A stretch of 64,000 nt of DNA from Plicaturopsis crispa FD-325 SS-3 (GCA_000827205.1 KN832560.1:142244-206243), one strand, 5' to 3'; positions 45,150-57,869 are shown, counted from the stretch's first letter. Notes: a model not told the origin generated them from the letters alone. Made by a program: numbers and translations.

Positions 45150-47136
45150 ACCCGCTGCTGTCCATGTCGCTCGCACTCGCAGAGTCGACATTCTTCCCTG
45201 CCAGATTCACCAGAGCGCGTGAAGCCTGATATGCGGTATGATCAAAGACCAGCCTGCCTCCTCCATAATTCCAGGGGACGCATTGTAGACCGCCGAAGCA
45301 CTTGTAAGCGTAATCCTCGCTGATTTCTTTTGTAAGATGTCGGCGAACAGGGCTGAGCTTTATCATACAGTGGTGGATGCCGATGGTAGGGTATCGCACT
45401 GGGGTGTCGCAGAGAAGGCAGCGGAAAAACGTCGAGGCAAGATACAGATGTGCGACATCACTGGGAGAGCCGGGGACCATTTCAAGCAGAAGAGTCGTGG
45501 TGGATTGGCGCCAAGCAGCAATGAGTTCAGGGAGATGGACCATAGGCTGAGCAAAGGCGTCGATGTTTACTTCCTCTTCGGCCGGCAAACCAATAAGGTG
45601 ACTGAAGGGAGCAAACTCGCAAACGTCAGCTGCGGTTGGAAGGATGCCATCGGTAGGTAGCCCCGAGGAGTATTCCTGGAAAAGCTTTGCAACTATGGCC
45701 TGACGCTTTCGTCGCGCCTTCGTCCGCTCGTCCTCCAGTCTATCCGCCCGGATAATCTCCATATACCTGATGGCCTCATCCTTCATATTTGACCAGACTA
45801 GTATGTTCGAGTTGATTAGTGCGCGTCTGATTGTTCGGAGATTCACGCACGCACTCTTATCGGTGAGTTTCCTGGGCTGATTGAACATGCTCTCGCGGAA
45901 AAAGAGATGCGGCCTTGTATTCTCCACCTTCTTCATTTCTTCATTTCTTCATCCCAGCCTAACTCCCTGAGCCTGTCAAAAACGCTGATTCCACGTTTAG
46001 CTGGATCAAGACTTCATACAGATACGTTACTCACTCTTTCCTCCATTTTTCACGCAGCCGGTCGAGTTCCAAATAACGAGATTCGTTCTTGGCCTTGCAC
46101 CATTCCTCGCAACGATCGGCATGCTGAAGGATCGTCAAGATTATCTGTCAATATAGTAGCACTGTAAGAACGTACGGCTTGGACATTCGAGCAATAGGCC
46201 ATGAGCTCCGTGATTAGATCCCGCACAAGCGACTCGTTGTTCATCGCCTTGACTGCCTGTTTGAGACATTCATAATCCGATCTGAGAACACAAGGCGCAT
46301 CGTCATAAGAGCCCACTAGCAGAATGCTGATAAGTCTGAGGCAAAATCACGCGTAAGTAGGCATTTACTTACATCGCATCGGTGGCTTGTAGTACGGGAC
46401 CGGATAATTTTGCTCGTAGAACCCTGTCCATACAGACCCGGGAAGAAAATTTATAAGCCAACTTGCGGAGACAAATCTAGCACCAAATAAGATATCACTT
46501 CCATGTTCATGAGTATGGATGGGCGTACCTATCCTTCACGCATTTGGAACAACAACGGACGCGACAAGCCCATCGAACAACCGTGACATTCTTCGCGGGA
46601 CAGAACTATGCGACGTGGAATTAGCATACTAAAGGATGTACACAGGGAGGAATTCGACTAACATAACAGCGCGAATCAAAGGCCAGTCGAGCGTATTGGA
46701 GGTACGATAAGTCGGGTGGGCATTCGGGCAACCCTTCGACTCTTGCGAATGCCCCCTTCCAGATATGGATAGAAGTACTCCTTCGCGTCAGGAAATCGCG
46801 TAGAGCTTTCGTTGTCCAAGACAATCGCAATAAGCCTAGCGGATGAAGGTGCTGGAAGATCTACAGTGGCGATACGGGCATCAGTATTTCCATGACTTCC
46901 AAGGCGGGTAAGGTTGAGACGCCTACCTCTCCCAAGACGTCCAAATTCAGTTCGCTGATTTTCTGCAATGCTCCGCGCTTTCCCTTCACAGTGCTAGTCC
47001 TTGACTTGTTGGGCCCTGCCTTTGTAGCGCTGGAGGCAGTCATTTTCTGACGCTTGGCTTCCTTCTTAGCCTCCTTGGCTTCGAGTTTCTCTCTGTCCCA
47101 CTGGCCCATTTTGGTGCGGCGTGACAAGTGGTGCAT
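45138..47136 (-). pseudogene. F-box protein gene, 5' part, interrupted by the LINE
   Basis: On the minus strand, exon 1 (47136 or 47109 to 46927) encodes a basic segment ending KISELNLDVLGE. Exon 2 from 46860 continues the F-box: IFQHLHPLGLLRLSWTTKAL, then IWKGAFARVEGLPECPPDLS. A later exon encodes FCPAKNVTVVRWACRVRCCSKC, the zinc-binding block that follows the F-box in this agaric family. The long exon from ~45905 encodes a helical region ending SSGCKFS at the insertion point. From there translation would run into the antisense poly-A as poly-Phe and soon stop. Before insertion this was probably a predicted SCF adaptor with several introns. The 3' remainder is at 38688-38946. Confidence 0.8.
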
Positions 47137-47751
47137 GATGGTAGGGAAGAGAAATTTAAAGAGGTCCTCAATTGCCACTGCGAAACAATGAAATTATTGT
47201 AAATGCAATTACCGCTCGCGACGACCTCGTGATCGCGCCGACTGCTCGCTCGCTCGCGCAGTGTCCTGCATAGTCGTTTCCGTGTTTCCATCTGTCAATG
47301 CACACCCAGAAACAAGCAAGCATAGGTGTATTTGCGATCGATGACTATTATATAGGATGAGAAGGGCACCAAGCAATGAGAGAACGAGAAAAGATTATTT
47401 TTAAAAATCTTCGCTGCAAGAGGTCAATCAAAAAATGGTCAGAAATTTAATGAAAGTCAACGATGGGACTGATGAGTATTGCGTCGGTATACAAGAGCTG
47501 TAGCGAGGGCAGAAAGACCTTGGAAGAGAGGGATGGTAGAACCCAAGTGTAGAATACTGGAAGGATGATGAGAGAGCAGAGGGGGGAAAGCGGAAATTAC
47601 AGATGATGATGAGTCGACCGTCCGTCCAGGATTTGCTATAGACTACTTGCGCCAACGTCATCAGTAAGCCCATGCCATCAGATACGAGTCGAAAGAAGAG
47701 AACTCACTAGTAAAAAAATCCATGTCTTTACGCGAGTCTACGCGCAAAAAA
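47137..47751. other. Divergent-free spacer upstream of split F-box gene
   Basis: Holds the promoter of the split F-box gene and the 3' region of the Cip2-like gene, both on the minus strand. AT-rich sequence with TATTATATAGGATG at ~47346. No gene supported. Confidence 0.4.
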
Positions 47752-49586
47752 TTAAATCTCCAGCGGCTCATGGGACCGCGCCTCGAGCCCATTGCCACCT
47801 CGCGACTGGTTATCGCCATTCGTAACTCGCCTCGAGCCAAACCCCCCGGCACCAGGCCCACGCGGCTGCCTCACAACATTGTTGTTTCCGCCTCCGGGGC
47901 TGAGGCTGTCCATGCCATTACCCCCGTTCATCAGGGAGCCTATGCTGGACGGAAGGCTGGGTACGGGAGGGGCACCGCTGCCGCCAAACCCGCCGCCGTT
48001 GTTGCCGAAAAGCGAGCCAAAGCCACCAGGCGAGCGACGCGATGGAGACGCGATGGTCGCATATCCGTCGCGGATGTTACCGTTCGACGAGCGGGTGTTC
48101 AGACGCGGCGCTTGAGTGTGCAAGGTCTTCATGTCCGGCATCGACTTCTTCGAACGCAGAGCGTTGGAAGCAGCCTGGGAAGAAGAAGCGGACAGGTAGG
48201 CCGAAGGAGCACGCGACAAAGTATGCGCACGGGGCTGTGCTTGCTGCTGTTATTTATACCGGTAAGTGGTTATATACATGCAGCATCAATCATCGAAACG
48301 TACCCTGTTAGGATCGATGCGGGTCACGACCGCGTATCGCTCTTCACCTTCTCCAATAGAGTAGTGATACACGCCGAGTTTCTGCGCGATCAGATGCACC
48401 ACACGCCTCTGCTTGGGGCTCAGCGTCCGGGAGAACGCAAGCTCATCCCGCATACGGTCATCCTTGAAAAGCAAGATACGAGAGTAGATCTCCAGCGTAG
48501 AGGGGTCGTTGAGATCCAGTTCGTTGGACTTGTCGGGTGGACTGGGAGACGTCGACGCCGTCGGTGGGGATTGGATGTTATTGTACGGCTGGGGGATCGG
48601 CATGGAAGGCACACTGGGCAAGCTCGGTGGCGAATACTGCTGCTGCTGTGGCTGATAGGACGTGCCCGAGAAGGAACGGGGCTGGGCAAACGTAGGAGTA
48701 ATCACGGGGCCGAAGTCATCATACCCTGGCTGAGGAGGAGCCTGCTCTCTTTCAATTTGCATGGAGCGCATTCTGCGGATGGCCTTCTCCCGTTCGATGC
48801 GCTCCTTTTCGCCGGCTTGAAGAACCTTTTTGTACTCGACACGCAGCTTACGACCTTGGACATCGAAGCCATTGAGGGCGGCGACCACGGCGTCTGCGTC
48901 TGCAGATTGCCGGAAGTTGGCGAAGGCGAGACCGCGGAAGGAGCCCTGTTGGTCGAGATGGTAGTTGAACGCGTAAGGAGTAGGGATCGACAAAGACGTC
49001 TGTAGAATGAAGAGTCAGATTATGGCAGCGGACATATAATGAAAAGGAGCCGCGTACGATGATATCTAAGAGAGTTTCACGCTTCACGTTGAATGGTATG
49101 TTCTTGATGACGATTGCTGTGGGTATAATATCGTCATCAAGTCCCTGACTCGGGGACATTCCGCCTCCGCCAGGCTGTACATTGAGATGTCCCAAGGGCG
49201 GTGATCCGCCAGCTGACGAGAAGTCGGAGTTGTTGTTTGGAGAGAGAGAGCGACTATCGGGTGTGGGACCGGGATTATCGAGCCATTGCTGCAGAGCCAT
49301 ACAAGACCTCTATCAGTAAAAATCGGGGGCTGCAAACAAGAAATGGGTGCACCGTAGGAAGCCCGCCACGGACAGGCTTGCCCTTGAGAGGCGACTGCGT
49401 CTGCGCCATCCCGAGCGGGTTGTACTGCTGATTCTGAATGGGAGGCGAGGTAGAGAAGTGGTAAGGAGAGCGAGTGTTTCCGCCGCCATTGACATCGTAA
49501 TCATAAGTGTCGTGAAGACGTTGCTGAGACGGATGCGAGGAAAGCGACAGGGACGAGATATCGGGCGGCGACGGTGAGCTGGTCAT
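47752..49586 (-). CDS. RRM and R3H domain RNA-binding protein, Cip2/Pin4-like
   Basis: The start at 49586 gives MTSSPSPPDISSLSLSSHPS. A Ser/Pro/Gln-rich N-terminus precedes an RRM: RNP2 is in AIVIKNIPFNV and RNP1 in FRGLAFANF, with an intron (about 49000-49057) inside the domain. A charged helix (GEKERIEREKAIRRMRSMQ) follows the RRM. An R3H-like domain follows around LEIYSRILLFKDDRMRDELAF...RVVHLIAQKLGVYHYS. The C-terminus is Gly/Ser/Asn-rich. Fission yeast Cip1/Cip2 and budding yeast Pin4 share this layout and act in stress-related mRNA control and checkpoint recovery; the role here is inferred. The acceptor before the QQWLDN segment is ambiguous (two AGs in frame). Confidence 0.88.
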
Positions 49587-49932
49587 GATGGCGGCTGTCC
49601 TTGTTAGATAGTAAAGACTTCGTTAAGCAAAAACTGGCTCTGTAGGACGAATAAACCGCTCGTAAAGACGTCGAAAGAGAGAACAGACAGACGACGGCAG
49701 GATGAGAAAAAGGACTGGAAATGGCGATGGTAAAGAACTCTCCAAGTTTGAGCACGATCAGAATTTACTGTTGTCTTTTGCTTACGCCCGCCACCACGAG
49801 GCTGCCGATATATCTCTTGTCCTCAGATATTTTGTAAACACCGCCAGGGCAAATACATTGACCGAGTCATGTTCCAACAACGTGTATCCTGTCCTCTACA
49901 GCTCCCTACAGCCCAGCCTTCCCAATTACCCT

Positions 49933-50325
49933 CTACCATACCGGACTGACAGCCACAGGCTTGGGCGGTGCCAGCACTGTCCCCACATCAAACGGAACAG
50001 ATATGCTCCTCGAGTGATCCCACGGACCGCGCATTCTCATACCATCACTCGTTTCAGGCGAGCTTGAAGACGAGGGTGGGGCCGCAGACGTGTACGAGGA
50101 GGATCCCTGCGGGATCGCAAGCGGCGGCAGCTGCGAGTGCAGCATGTGAGTGTCCTCATGCCGCGGTGAGCCGCTACGGGAGCGCGGCGCCGGGCCACGA
50201 ACCAGGATAGCTGGTGGCTGGAACGTCGGGCGCGGCATGGATGGCATGGTGTGTCGCGGCACACCACGGGGCGGCGTCGGGCCCTGAATGAGGCGCAGTG
50301 CGGTCGGGGCTGCGCGGCGTGTCAT
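49933..50325 (-). CDS. Small unknown protein, Pro/Ser-rich, 130 aa
   Basis: Single-exon frame MTRRAAPTALRLIQGPTPP... with no recognisable domain. It is rich in Pro, Ser and Arg, with clusters such as APPSSSSSPETS and RSRSGSPRH. Composition is disordered and protein-like, with a clear start, but coding status is uncertain. It lies between the Cip2-like and UBE2C genes, all on the minus strand, 346 nt upstream of the Cip2-like start. Confidence 0.45.
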   Translation of the reverse strand: MTRRAAPTALRLIQGPTPPRGVPRHTMPSMPRPTFQPPAILVRGPAPRSRSGSPRHEDTHMLHSQLPPLAIPQGSSSYTSAAPPSSSSSPETSDGMRMRGPWDHSRSISVPFDVGTVLAPPKPVAVSPVW

Positions 50326-50870
50326 GATTAAGGATTGACGTTGATTTGTGCAGGAAAGACAGTGAGTAGCTGCAGGAGAATAGCCAATTCAAGGACTGGT
50401 AGACGATTGAGGCGAAACTAAGGCGACTCACGTCAATTTGTATATGAGCCGCGTACAACAAAGAGCAACCAGTGCTCAAGTGAACAATGACAATGAATGC
50501 ACGGTGCGGAAACCTGTGGATAACAATGCGATTGTGGTGGTCGGTAGGAAAGGACAGGCCCAAGTGCTGCAGCCTATCCACAAAAAGTGTCCGGTTGTCG
50601 TTGCCAGCTTGGTCGCTGCAAACATGTGAACTTGCGATGGACGGACTTCTAAGATCGATTTTTGGTTCCGTGAACCTTTTGATTGGCAGTGGGGACTGCA
50701 GGGTCAGAAGGAGATGAACATATCGAAATAATCCGTGTCATGTATATACAACGACGACTACCCATGTAATGGAAAGGGAGCTCGGGGGCTTATGTGGCAA
50801 TACAAAGGTCAGTCATGATGGATGCAGATGCTAAATTGCGGGACAGTCGTAGGCAAAACAAATGGGTTCA
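50326..50870. other. Intergenic region, no gene recognised
   Basis: Sequence between the UBE2C stop and the small unknown ORF. Short frames only; nothing supported. Confidence 0.4.
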
Positions 50871-51802
50871 TCATGCAGACTGGTCGCTGGAAACTGGTCG
50901 GTAGTACTTCATGATTTGGGCTTTGAAGGCTATAAGAGGAGTAGAGCAAGTTAACAGACTATGCATTGCGAAGTCAGGCGTGACAATTACCATCGGGGGA
51001 TTTCCACAGGTTGGCAGCGTCGGGGTTCAAAGGTGAAGCGTTATTCGGCTCTAAAAGGCGCTCGTTCAGTGGGATGGCCAGATACAGGGTGTTGGGCACA
51101 ACGTACCACCGAGGAGAGATTGTAGAGACAACAGAATCGTTTGTACACTGTACACTGCCGACCACTTATCCTGTCGAGGACATCAATAAAGGATCCACGA
51201 GAATCATGAACATTTTACTAACCTGTAGGATATCTAAGCAGATAGCACCTCCGGTAATGTCAACGTTTGGGTGATAGCAAGGCGTGTCAAATTTGATTGT
51301 TGGTGCAACGTAGGGATAATTTGAAGGGAAAGAGATGTTGATTCTGAACGTCAGTCCGGCATAGATCTGACGAAGAATAAGCAATAAGTCGACGCGACAA
51401 GAACGAGATAACGCACCGTGCCAGCTGGCCCCTCGATCGTGCCTATCCATTCGAACAAGTTCGCATCACTTTTGGGGAACGCCGACTACAAACAAAGAAT
51501 TAAGCGAAGTGACAAGGAGGCCAGCGTGATACGTACTATACCAGGCGATGCAGACATCTAACAGAAGAAAAACACGCGTGTAAGGCGCGCGTTCAGGACA
51601 GTGGCGGATGTTCGCTTACCATCAGAGTCATAAGTTCGTTGCTCAGCCTGTAGACAGAGGTCAGACATTGCGAGAATCTTGTATTTCGAGGCAGCAACTC
51701 GCACCGTTTCGTAACGCTGCCTGCCACTTCGCTCGACGAGCCCGGTGCCGTTGACTTTGCCGATGTACGCGCAGGACCAAGGGACGACGTGACTTGTTCC
51801 AT
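50871..51802 (-). CDS. UBC11: Ubiquitin-conjugating enzyme E2 C (UBE2C/Ubc11, APC/C-type)
   Basis: Eight exons (51802-51705, 51647-51620, 51557-51537, 51485-51417, 51366-51223, 51170-51110, 51050-50991, 50929-50871) join to 179 aa. After an N-terminal extension of ~33 residues comes LSNELMTLMMSASPGISAFP, distinctive of the UBE2C class. The E2 core shows FPSNYPYVAP, the HPN motif in YHPNVDITGG, the catalytic Cys in AICLDILQ, and VQTILLSLQSLLGEPNNASPLN. UBE2C enzymes start ubiquitin chains on mitotic substrates of the anaphase-promoting complex. Exon 3 is 21 nt, encoding MSASPGI. The gene is divergent from the Ede1-like gene. Confidence 0.95.
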
Positions 51803-52250
51803 TTTTTGAGGTGTGTGTGCGTAGGAAAGGAAGAAGAGGACGTGCAGAGGAGATGTGGCGAGTCGATGGTCGTGGTTCGAGGACAACGTTGGGCGAGTTT
51901 GGATTCTGCCGAAAGAGACGCGGGGATCCTCACGTGAGCCTGTTTCTGTCGGCGAATGAAATAAATATTAAATAAATGAAAAAATACAACACTTGCAACG
52001 CTTATTGAAAAAATAAAATAAATATAGGACGCAAGGAAAGAGAATTGTGCTGTCTGTGCTAAGTACACTGCTGCATACGCACTTGTATAGTATTTGAGGA
52101 AACGACACGGTTGCGGGGTGTAGCGGCAGCACCATCCGGGGAAGGCCGATCGGCAACAACTGACCAGGGAATTTCTGACGAAAGCGCGGCTGTAATCCTG
52201 TCCGTCAGCGACTTGTACCATTTTGCCTCCCGTTTCATTTCCTGGACACG
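51803..52250. promoter_or_regulatory. Divergent promoter between UBE2C and Ede1-like genes
   Basis: A 448-nt interval with an AT-rich core at 51955-52025 (several AATAAAT-like runs), the most AT-rich stretch nearby, plausibly a nucleosome-depleted region. Confidence 0.45.
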
Positions 52251-55200
52251 ATGTCCGCCAACTTCAACCCATCGCCGGCTGAACTGGCCTTGGTCTCTCA
52301 AATATTCGCCCAAGCTGACCCCCAGAAGCTCGGTATCATCACAGGCGATGTCGCAGTCAGGATATTCGGCGGCGCGAAGCTATCGCCAACCGTCCTTGGC
52401 GAAATATGGAATCTGGCCGACGAGGACAACAAGGGTTGGCTGGCGAAGCGAGGCGTTGCTATAGCCGTTCGCCTTATGGGCTGGGCTCAGAAGGGCGAAA
52501 AGGTCACGGATGCGCTCTTGGGCAGACGTGAGTATCATTGCGCTCGGCGAGTACTACATACGTGTATTGAATCTCAACCCCTCCCATAGCTGGACCTCTT
52601 CCGCATATCGACGGCATTTCGCAGTCTCCCGTTGTCCAGCACAACACGGGAATGTCCATGCCCAAATCCCCTCCCCCTTCCGCCCGCTTTCCCCCGTTGA
52701 CCCCGCAAGACAAGGCCAAGTTTGCGAAGCTATTCGCTAGTTGCGGTCCTACAAACGGCTTTCTGAGCGGTGCGTTTTCAAGACTCAATATGTTGACCGT
52801 CTAATCTAAGAGGCACATGACGTAGGCGAGAAAGCGCGCGACGTTTTCGTTAAGTCAAGGCTATCTGTTGACAAGCTATCAGAAATATGGTAAGGCACAT
52901 CTACACTACTGGGCGCTTTTTATGAAATGTTGAGTCGCCATACGCGTAGGAATTTGGCGGATACCCAAGACCGCGGCTTCCTCGATCTCGCCGACTTCAC
53001 CATCGGCATGTATCTAATTCAAGCCACCATGACAGGCCAACTCTCCTTTATACCCGACTCTCTTCCCCCCGGACTATACGAGAAAGCTGGTGGCAACCCA
53101 CCAGGCGGCGTGGCAACGCATGCTACTGGCGGCAGTAGCTCCTTCTCCCCCACCCATACCGGCGGTTTCAACACCAGTGCTATCAAACCGCAATACACTG
53201 GTCAAAGTGCCTCCATTTTGCAGCCACAGTCTACTGGAGTGCAATATAAGCCGCCGGCGGCAGGTCTGCCCCTGCCGTCGCGCCCGTCTGTGATCCCCCC
53301 GTTCCCTGCTGCAAAGAACGCGCAGCCTCCATGGGACGTCACGGCCGCCGAGAAAGCTAGCTCAGACAGCTTTTTCGATACATTGGACACTCAGAAGAGA
53401 GGTACCATTGAGGGAGACGTTGCTGTTCCCTTCATGCTCCAGTCAAACCTGCCAGAGGAAGTTTTGGCCCAAGTTTGGTGCGTTCTTTTCAGGACCATCG
53501 CGTGCGGAACGAGATATTGATAACGTTCTCGCAGGGATCTTTCTGACATCAATAACGACGGCCACCTCACACGAGATGGATTTGCAGTAGCGATGCATCT
53601 CATTCAAGGAAAGCTTGCCGGGAAGGATATTCCTGCCACTCTTCCCCCCAGCCTTGTACCCCCGTCTATGCGGTCCAAAGCCTCTCCATTTGCGCCTCCC
53701 CCTCCTCAGCCGCAGGAGCCTCAGCGAGATCTTTTGTGGGACGACACGCCGCCACCGTCGGCTACTGCTCCGCCGACGCAGAGCATACTGCAGCCACAAT
53801 CCACTGGCTCGTTCGGACAGCCGTCAGTTTTCTCCGCGAAACCTGCGCCGCCTCAGAAAGCCCCAGCACCCGCGAGCCAAGATCCCTTCGGGTTCGGCGG
53901 ACGTGAGTCAATATCGCCCATTTAGTCTACACTATACTGACATTCATCACAGGTGACTTGCTGGAGGATGACGAAGAAACGGTAGCTGCGGCTCCTCCCT
54001 TGCACGACCAGTCCGCCGAAATCGGCAACACGCAGAACCAACTCAACTCGACTAACCGTTCGTTGGAAACTGCAAAGGCAGAGCGCGCCAGCGTCGAGCA
54101 GGCCCTTGCAAACCAAGCCGCGCAGCTCTCTGCCCTACAGACCCAGCTCTCCTCCGCCAAAGCAGCCTACGAAACGGAGACCAGACTACTTTCCACGCTT
54201 CAGGAACGGTATTCGGCGCAGACGGCCGAGATACAGAAGACTAGGGAGGAGCTGATTCGCCACGAAAGCGACCTGAGTGGCATACGCGTGGAGAAAGCAG
54301 AGGTTGAGGGTGCGTTCTTACGCGACAAGGAGGAGGTGCGGGGCTACCAACGCAAGATGACGGAGGCGGGTACGGAAATCGAGACGTTAAAGGCGCAGCT
54401 GGAGAAGGTCAAGAAGGAGGCGAAACAGCAGAAAGGCCGCCTCGCTATCGCAAAGAAGCAGCTGAGCACGAAGGAAGCCGAGAAGGCGAAAGTGGAGAAG
54501 GACCTGCAGGAGGCTACCGAGGAGGCTCGCGCAGCGACGGCGGAGGCAGATGCTGTGGAGGCGGAGCTTGCTAAAGTCGAGCCCGTTGTGCAGCCTAGTG
54601 CGCCTGCGGCGGCACAGGCCCCGGAACGCGCCAAATCTCCTGGGAGCGACAGTGTCTCCTTTGCTGCGGCCCACTCCTTGCCCACTAGTCCAGATGCGGG
54701 CAGCCCGGCGGCGAGCATCACTGGTAAACGCAACAATCCCTTCGAAAGACTTACCGGTCCCTCTGGGGCGTCCACGCCGCGTTCTCAGTCTCCTTTCCTT
54801 CCCTTTGGCAGCCCCGGTGCACCCACACCACCTGCAGTCACCCCCAAGGCAGCGGAGGCGGAGGCATTGCCTGCTGCAAGCGACGACCCATTCGGGTTCT
54901 CCCAATTTGACTCTGTCGCTGTCGGAGCACCGGCAGAGAAACAGGAAGAGGCGAAACCGGCAGAATTGGCTCTTGGTGATCTTGACCTGGCAACCCCGAA
55001 GCCAGGTGCTGCAATTGCATCGTTTCCCGCTGTCAACAGGGATTCTGGCCTGTCCACGGGCAGCGGGCCGACAAGCGATAACGAGTTTTACAGCACACCG
55101 CCGACCACTGCCGTCGATGGTCCCGACCGTGGTGCATCGCCAGAGCATCTCCGCTCCATAGATGAAACCACTTCCCAGTTCCCGGCTGTTGATGTTGATG

Positions 55201-56671
55201 GTACTGGTCACGTTCCCGGTCACTTCCAAGAAGACACCCCCACCACTGAGGAAACTGACCTCGGCGCTCAGCTCAAGGATCTTGATGTGGACGAATCGGA
55301 CAGCGATAGCGATGACGATGACGAGCCGCTTGCCGAACGGCGGGCGTCTTTGAATACCAATGGCAAGGGTCCTGAAACGAAAACCGCCACACCTGCTGTC
55401 GATTCAACCCCTGCGGTGGCACCTACTTCGTTCGACGATGCTTTTGGCAGTGTAGCGTCTCAGCCAACATCAGGAGCAACAACTGCGGCGTCTTCTTTGG
55501 CCCAGGCGAACTCGTTTAGCGCCCCGAGTCCCTTCGACATTCCTGCTACCAACGGTGCTAAGCCGCCAACAGAAGGTTCTGCAGCGCCTACGGCAGGCGG
55601 TGTGAACGATTTCGACGAGGCCATGGGAATGATTCCTCAGAAGGGAGACACCACCGCGCCAGCTGATTTTTCGTTCGATTCGGCCTTCGACGACAACTTT
55701 GATTTCGCTTCTGCCCAAACTGCGTTTACTCCAGCACCTGCCAGTAACCCGTCGTCTGCATTCCCGCCCCCGCCCAATGGTGCTTCGTCAGCGTTTCCGC
55801 CCCCACCCACTTCTAACGGCAAGGTCGACTCACCGCTGACCTCGGCCAAGAATGATGGTTTTGACAGCATCTTTGGCAACGGTGACAGCAAACCAGCGCC
55901 TCCTCCAGCGGCCTCGGAGCAACCAATATCCTTCGACGACGCATTTGCCTCAAGCTCCTCAGCCGTCCCTGCACCCTCGGCCACCAGTCCTCCGCAGGAT
56001 CATGGCATCTCGTTCGATGACGCTTTCGGTGGATTCGGTGCAGGTGCATCGGATGCGTTGAAGTTAGATGGGAATTTCGGTTCCGTGTCCTCCAAAGCAT
56101 CTGGCGCGCCTGAATCAGCAGAAGCCATGAAGCCGTTCCCTGTCCCGTCGTCGCCCACGTCGCAGAGGAATGGCAATGGTCCAGCCTCCCCTCGATTCGA
56201 CTCTATTAGGTCTGCGTCCCCGATTCCGCGAGAGATGTCGCCCCCTCCCCGCGTTTCCTCTCCCAAGGGACGCCCCTCGACGGCTTCGTCAGGCAAAGAG
56301 TCCCATGACAAGGGGAAGGAACCACCTCACCGTTCGTCGAAACTGAGTGTGAGTACCACATCGGGTTGATCCTAGTTTATGGCTATGGCCTAATTTTTCC
56401 CCTCTTTCTCTTGTCTTTTCAGATTCGCCTGCCATTCGGCCGGAAGAAGAAACATAGCGCAGATCCCCCGCCCCTGCCCCCGTCCCAGCAGTCTCAACAC
56501 ATAACACCTCTCGATGAGCCGCAGGGTGCCACGACGCCTGCTGTTGAGGACGACGTGGACGCCGTGAAGCAGCTGTGCGGGATGGGATTCAGTCGGACAC
56601 AGTCCGTCGCTGCCCTGGAAAAATACGGTTATGATGTTCAAAAAGCATTGAATAGCTTATTGGGCTCTTAG
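52251..56671 (+). CDS. EDE1: EH-domain endocytic scaffold, Ede1-like (Eps15 family) with UBA
   Basis: The N-terminus [19 protein letters not shown] starts EH domain 1 ([16 protein letters not shown]). EH2 is split over exons ending DKLSEIW then [16 protein letters not shown], and EH3 contains [15 protein letters not shown] and a downstream helix over another intron. Between them are PTHTGG and PQSTG repeats. A coiled coil spans about 54015-54580. The disordered region holds one NPF, DPFGF motifs and repeated FDDAF motifs. The C-terminus is a UBA domain ([36 protein letters not shown]). Ede1 initiates clathrin-coated sites at the plasma membrane and binds ubiquitin through its UBA. Introns are short; the last is ~56349-56421. 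Confidence 0.94.
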
Positions 56672-57829
56672 GAGACCCCATTAATTTCGATTTCGTACTA
56701 ATTCAACCTTCGCCTCCACAGGGAGCTCCTTCCGCTGTAATTCGTGTTTCTAGCTGCACCTCTTCGTCGTCGTTATTTTGCGGCGCGTTCAACTCTCCTT
56801 CATGGTTCGCTACCTTCTCCCAGCCTATCCTGACGCACGGAAGTGTTTGTATATAGCCAAGGGACATTTGCGTATGCTACTTACCGAGCGCCTTGAATTA
56901 TATCCGATTTACCGACGAGCCTCAAGAGTACACGCCTAGCTGCAGTAGACGCACGCCTGCACGCGTGCATGTAGAAAAAAAAATCGACTGTCATTTTTGT
57001 TCGGAATTTGAGTCTGACTACGGGAGACTAAGTAGTACTGTGGCGTTCGCAGAACGTTCACACGGAGAGACTTGGATAAACGAAAGAACTGTCGAAATCC
57101 TCAAATTGAAAATCTCTGACTAGCTACACAAAATCTAAACTACTTATATACCTCAGCCAAGACGTAGCTGAATAATCCAGCATATAGCGGTGGCCCTCGA
57201 GCAAATGGTCCTTCAGACCATCCGGCCATCGCAGCATATGACTTACGGACAAAACAGGCAGTTCGACACGTGGTTCGTCCGTCTCGAATCCACGGACGCT
57301 ACATACGCCCTCCATGTTCATGCCACCACAGGAACATCTCCAACCTAATTCTACGCACTTGCAATACCTCTAGGGCCAGCGTCAACGCCACGGCCTGTCT
57401 CGAAGAAAGTCTAATAATCGCGAAAATCAAGTAAAAGAAGACAAAATTCAACGCACTTGATGCAGCGCGGTTCTCGTGGTTTCCCGGCGCGTTTTTCATC
57501 GTGGACGGGTCGCATTCTACTCTAGCGCACTCGCTATCGTCAAGGACACGGTTCTCAGTACGCTTAACGCGTCCAACGCGCAATTTACGAAGATTAGCGC
57601 GCGCCCTCCGAGTCCTACGAGATTGCGCACCGTTTCCGGTGTTCTGGGTCCTGAACGGCGCCCAGTTCAGGCGCGAATTTGGTGTCTTCGTACTTTGTTC
57701 ATAGGTGTGTACGCGCAAACACGATCTCGCGCCCTCCGACCTGACCAAATCGGCGCAGGATACCATCGGAGTCCCGGGATCATTGTCCAGTTCAAATGCA
57801 GCCATCGCAAATAAGCCACTGTGTGTCCG
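56672..57829. other. Region after Ede1-like gene, no confident gene
   Basis: Begins with the Ede1-like 3' UTR. A minus-strand frame at 57299-57832 has no recognisable domain and unusual Arg/Asn-rich sequence; not called. Nothing else supported. Confidence 0.35.
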
Positions 57830-57869
57830 CATCTTAGCGCGTCACGTACAAGGTCATCGGTACTGCCGA

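Noticed and set aside
45073-45936. 287-aa minus-strand frame ending in a run of Phe
   Set aside because: The 3' part is the antisense of the LINE poly-A and 3' UTR; only the portion right of 45138 is host coding sequence.
47722-49005. 427-aa + strand frame opposite the Cip2-like gene
   Set aside because: Entirely antisense to well-supported RRM/R3H exons.
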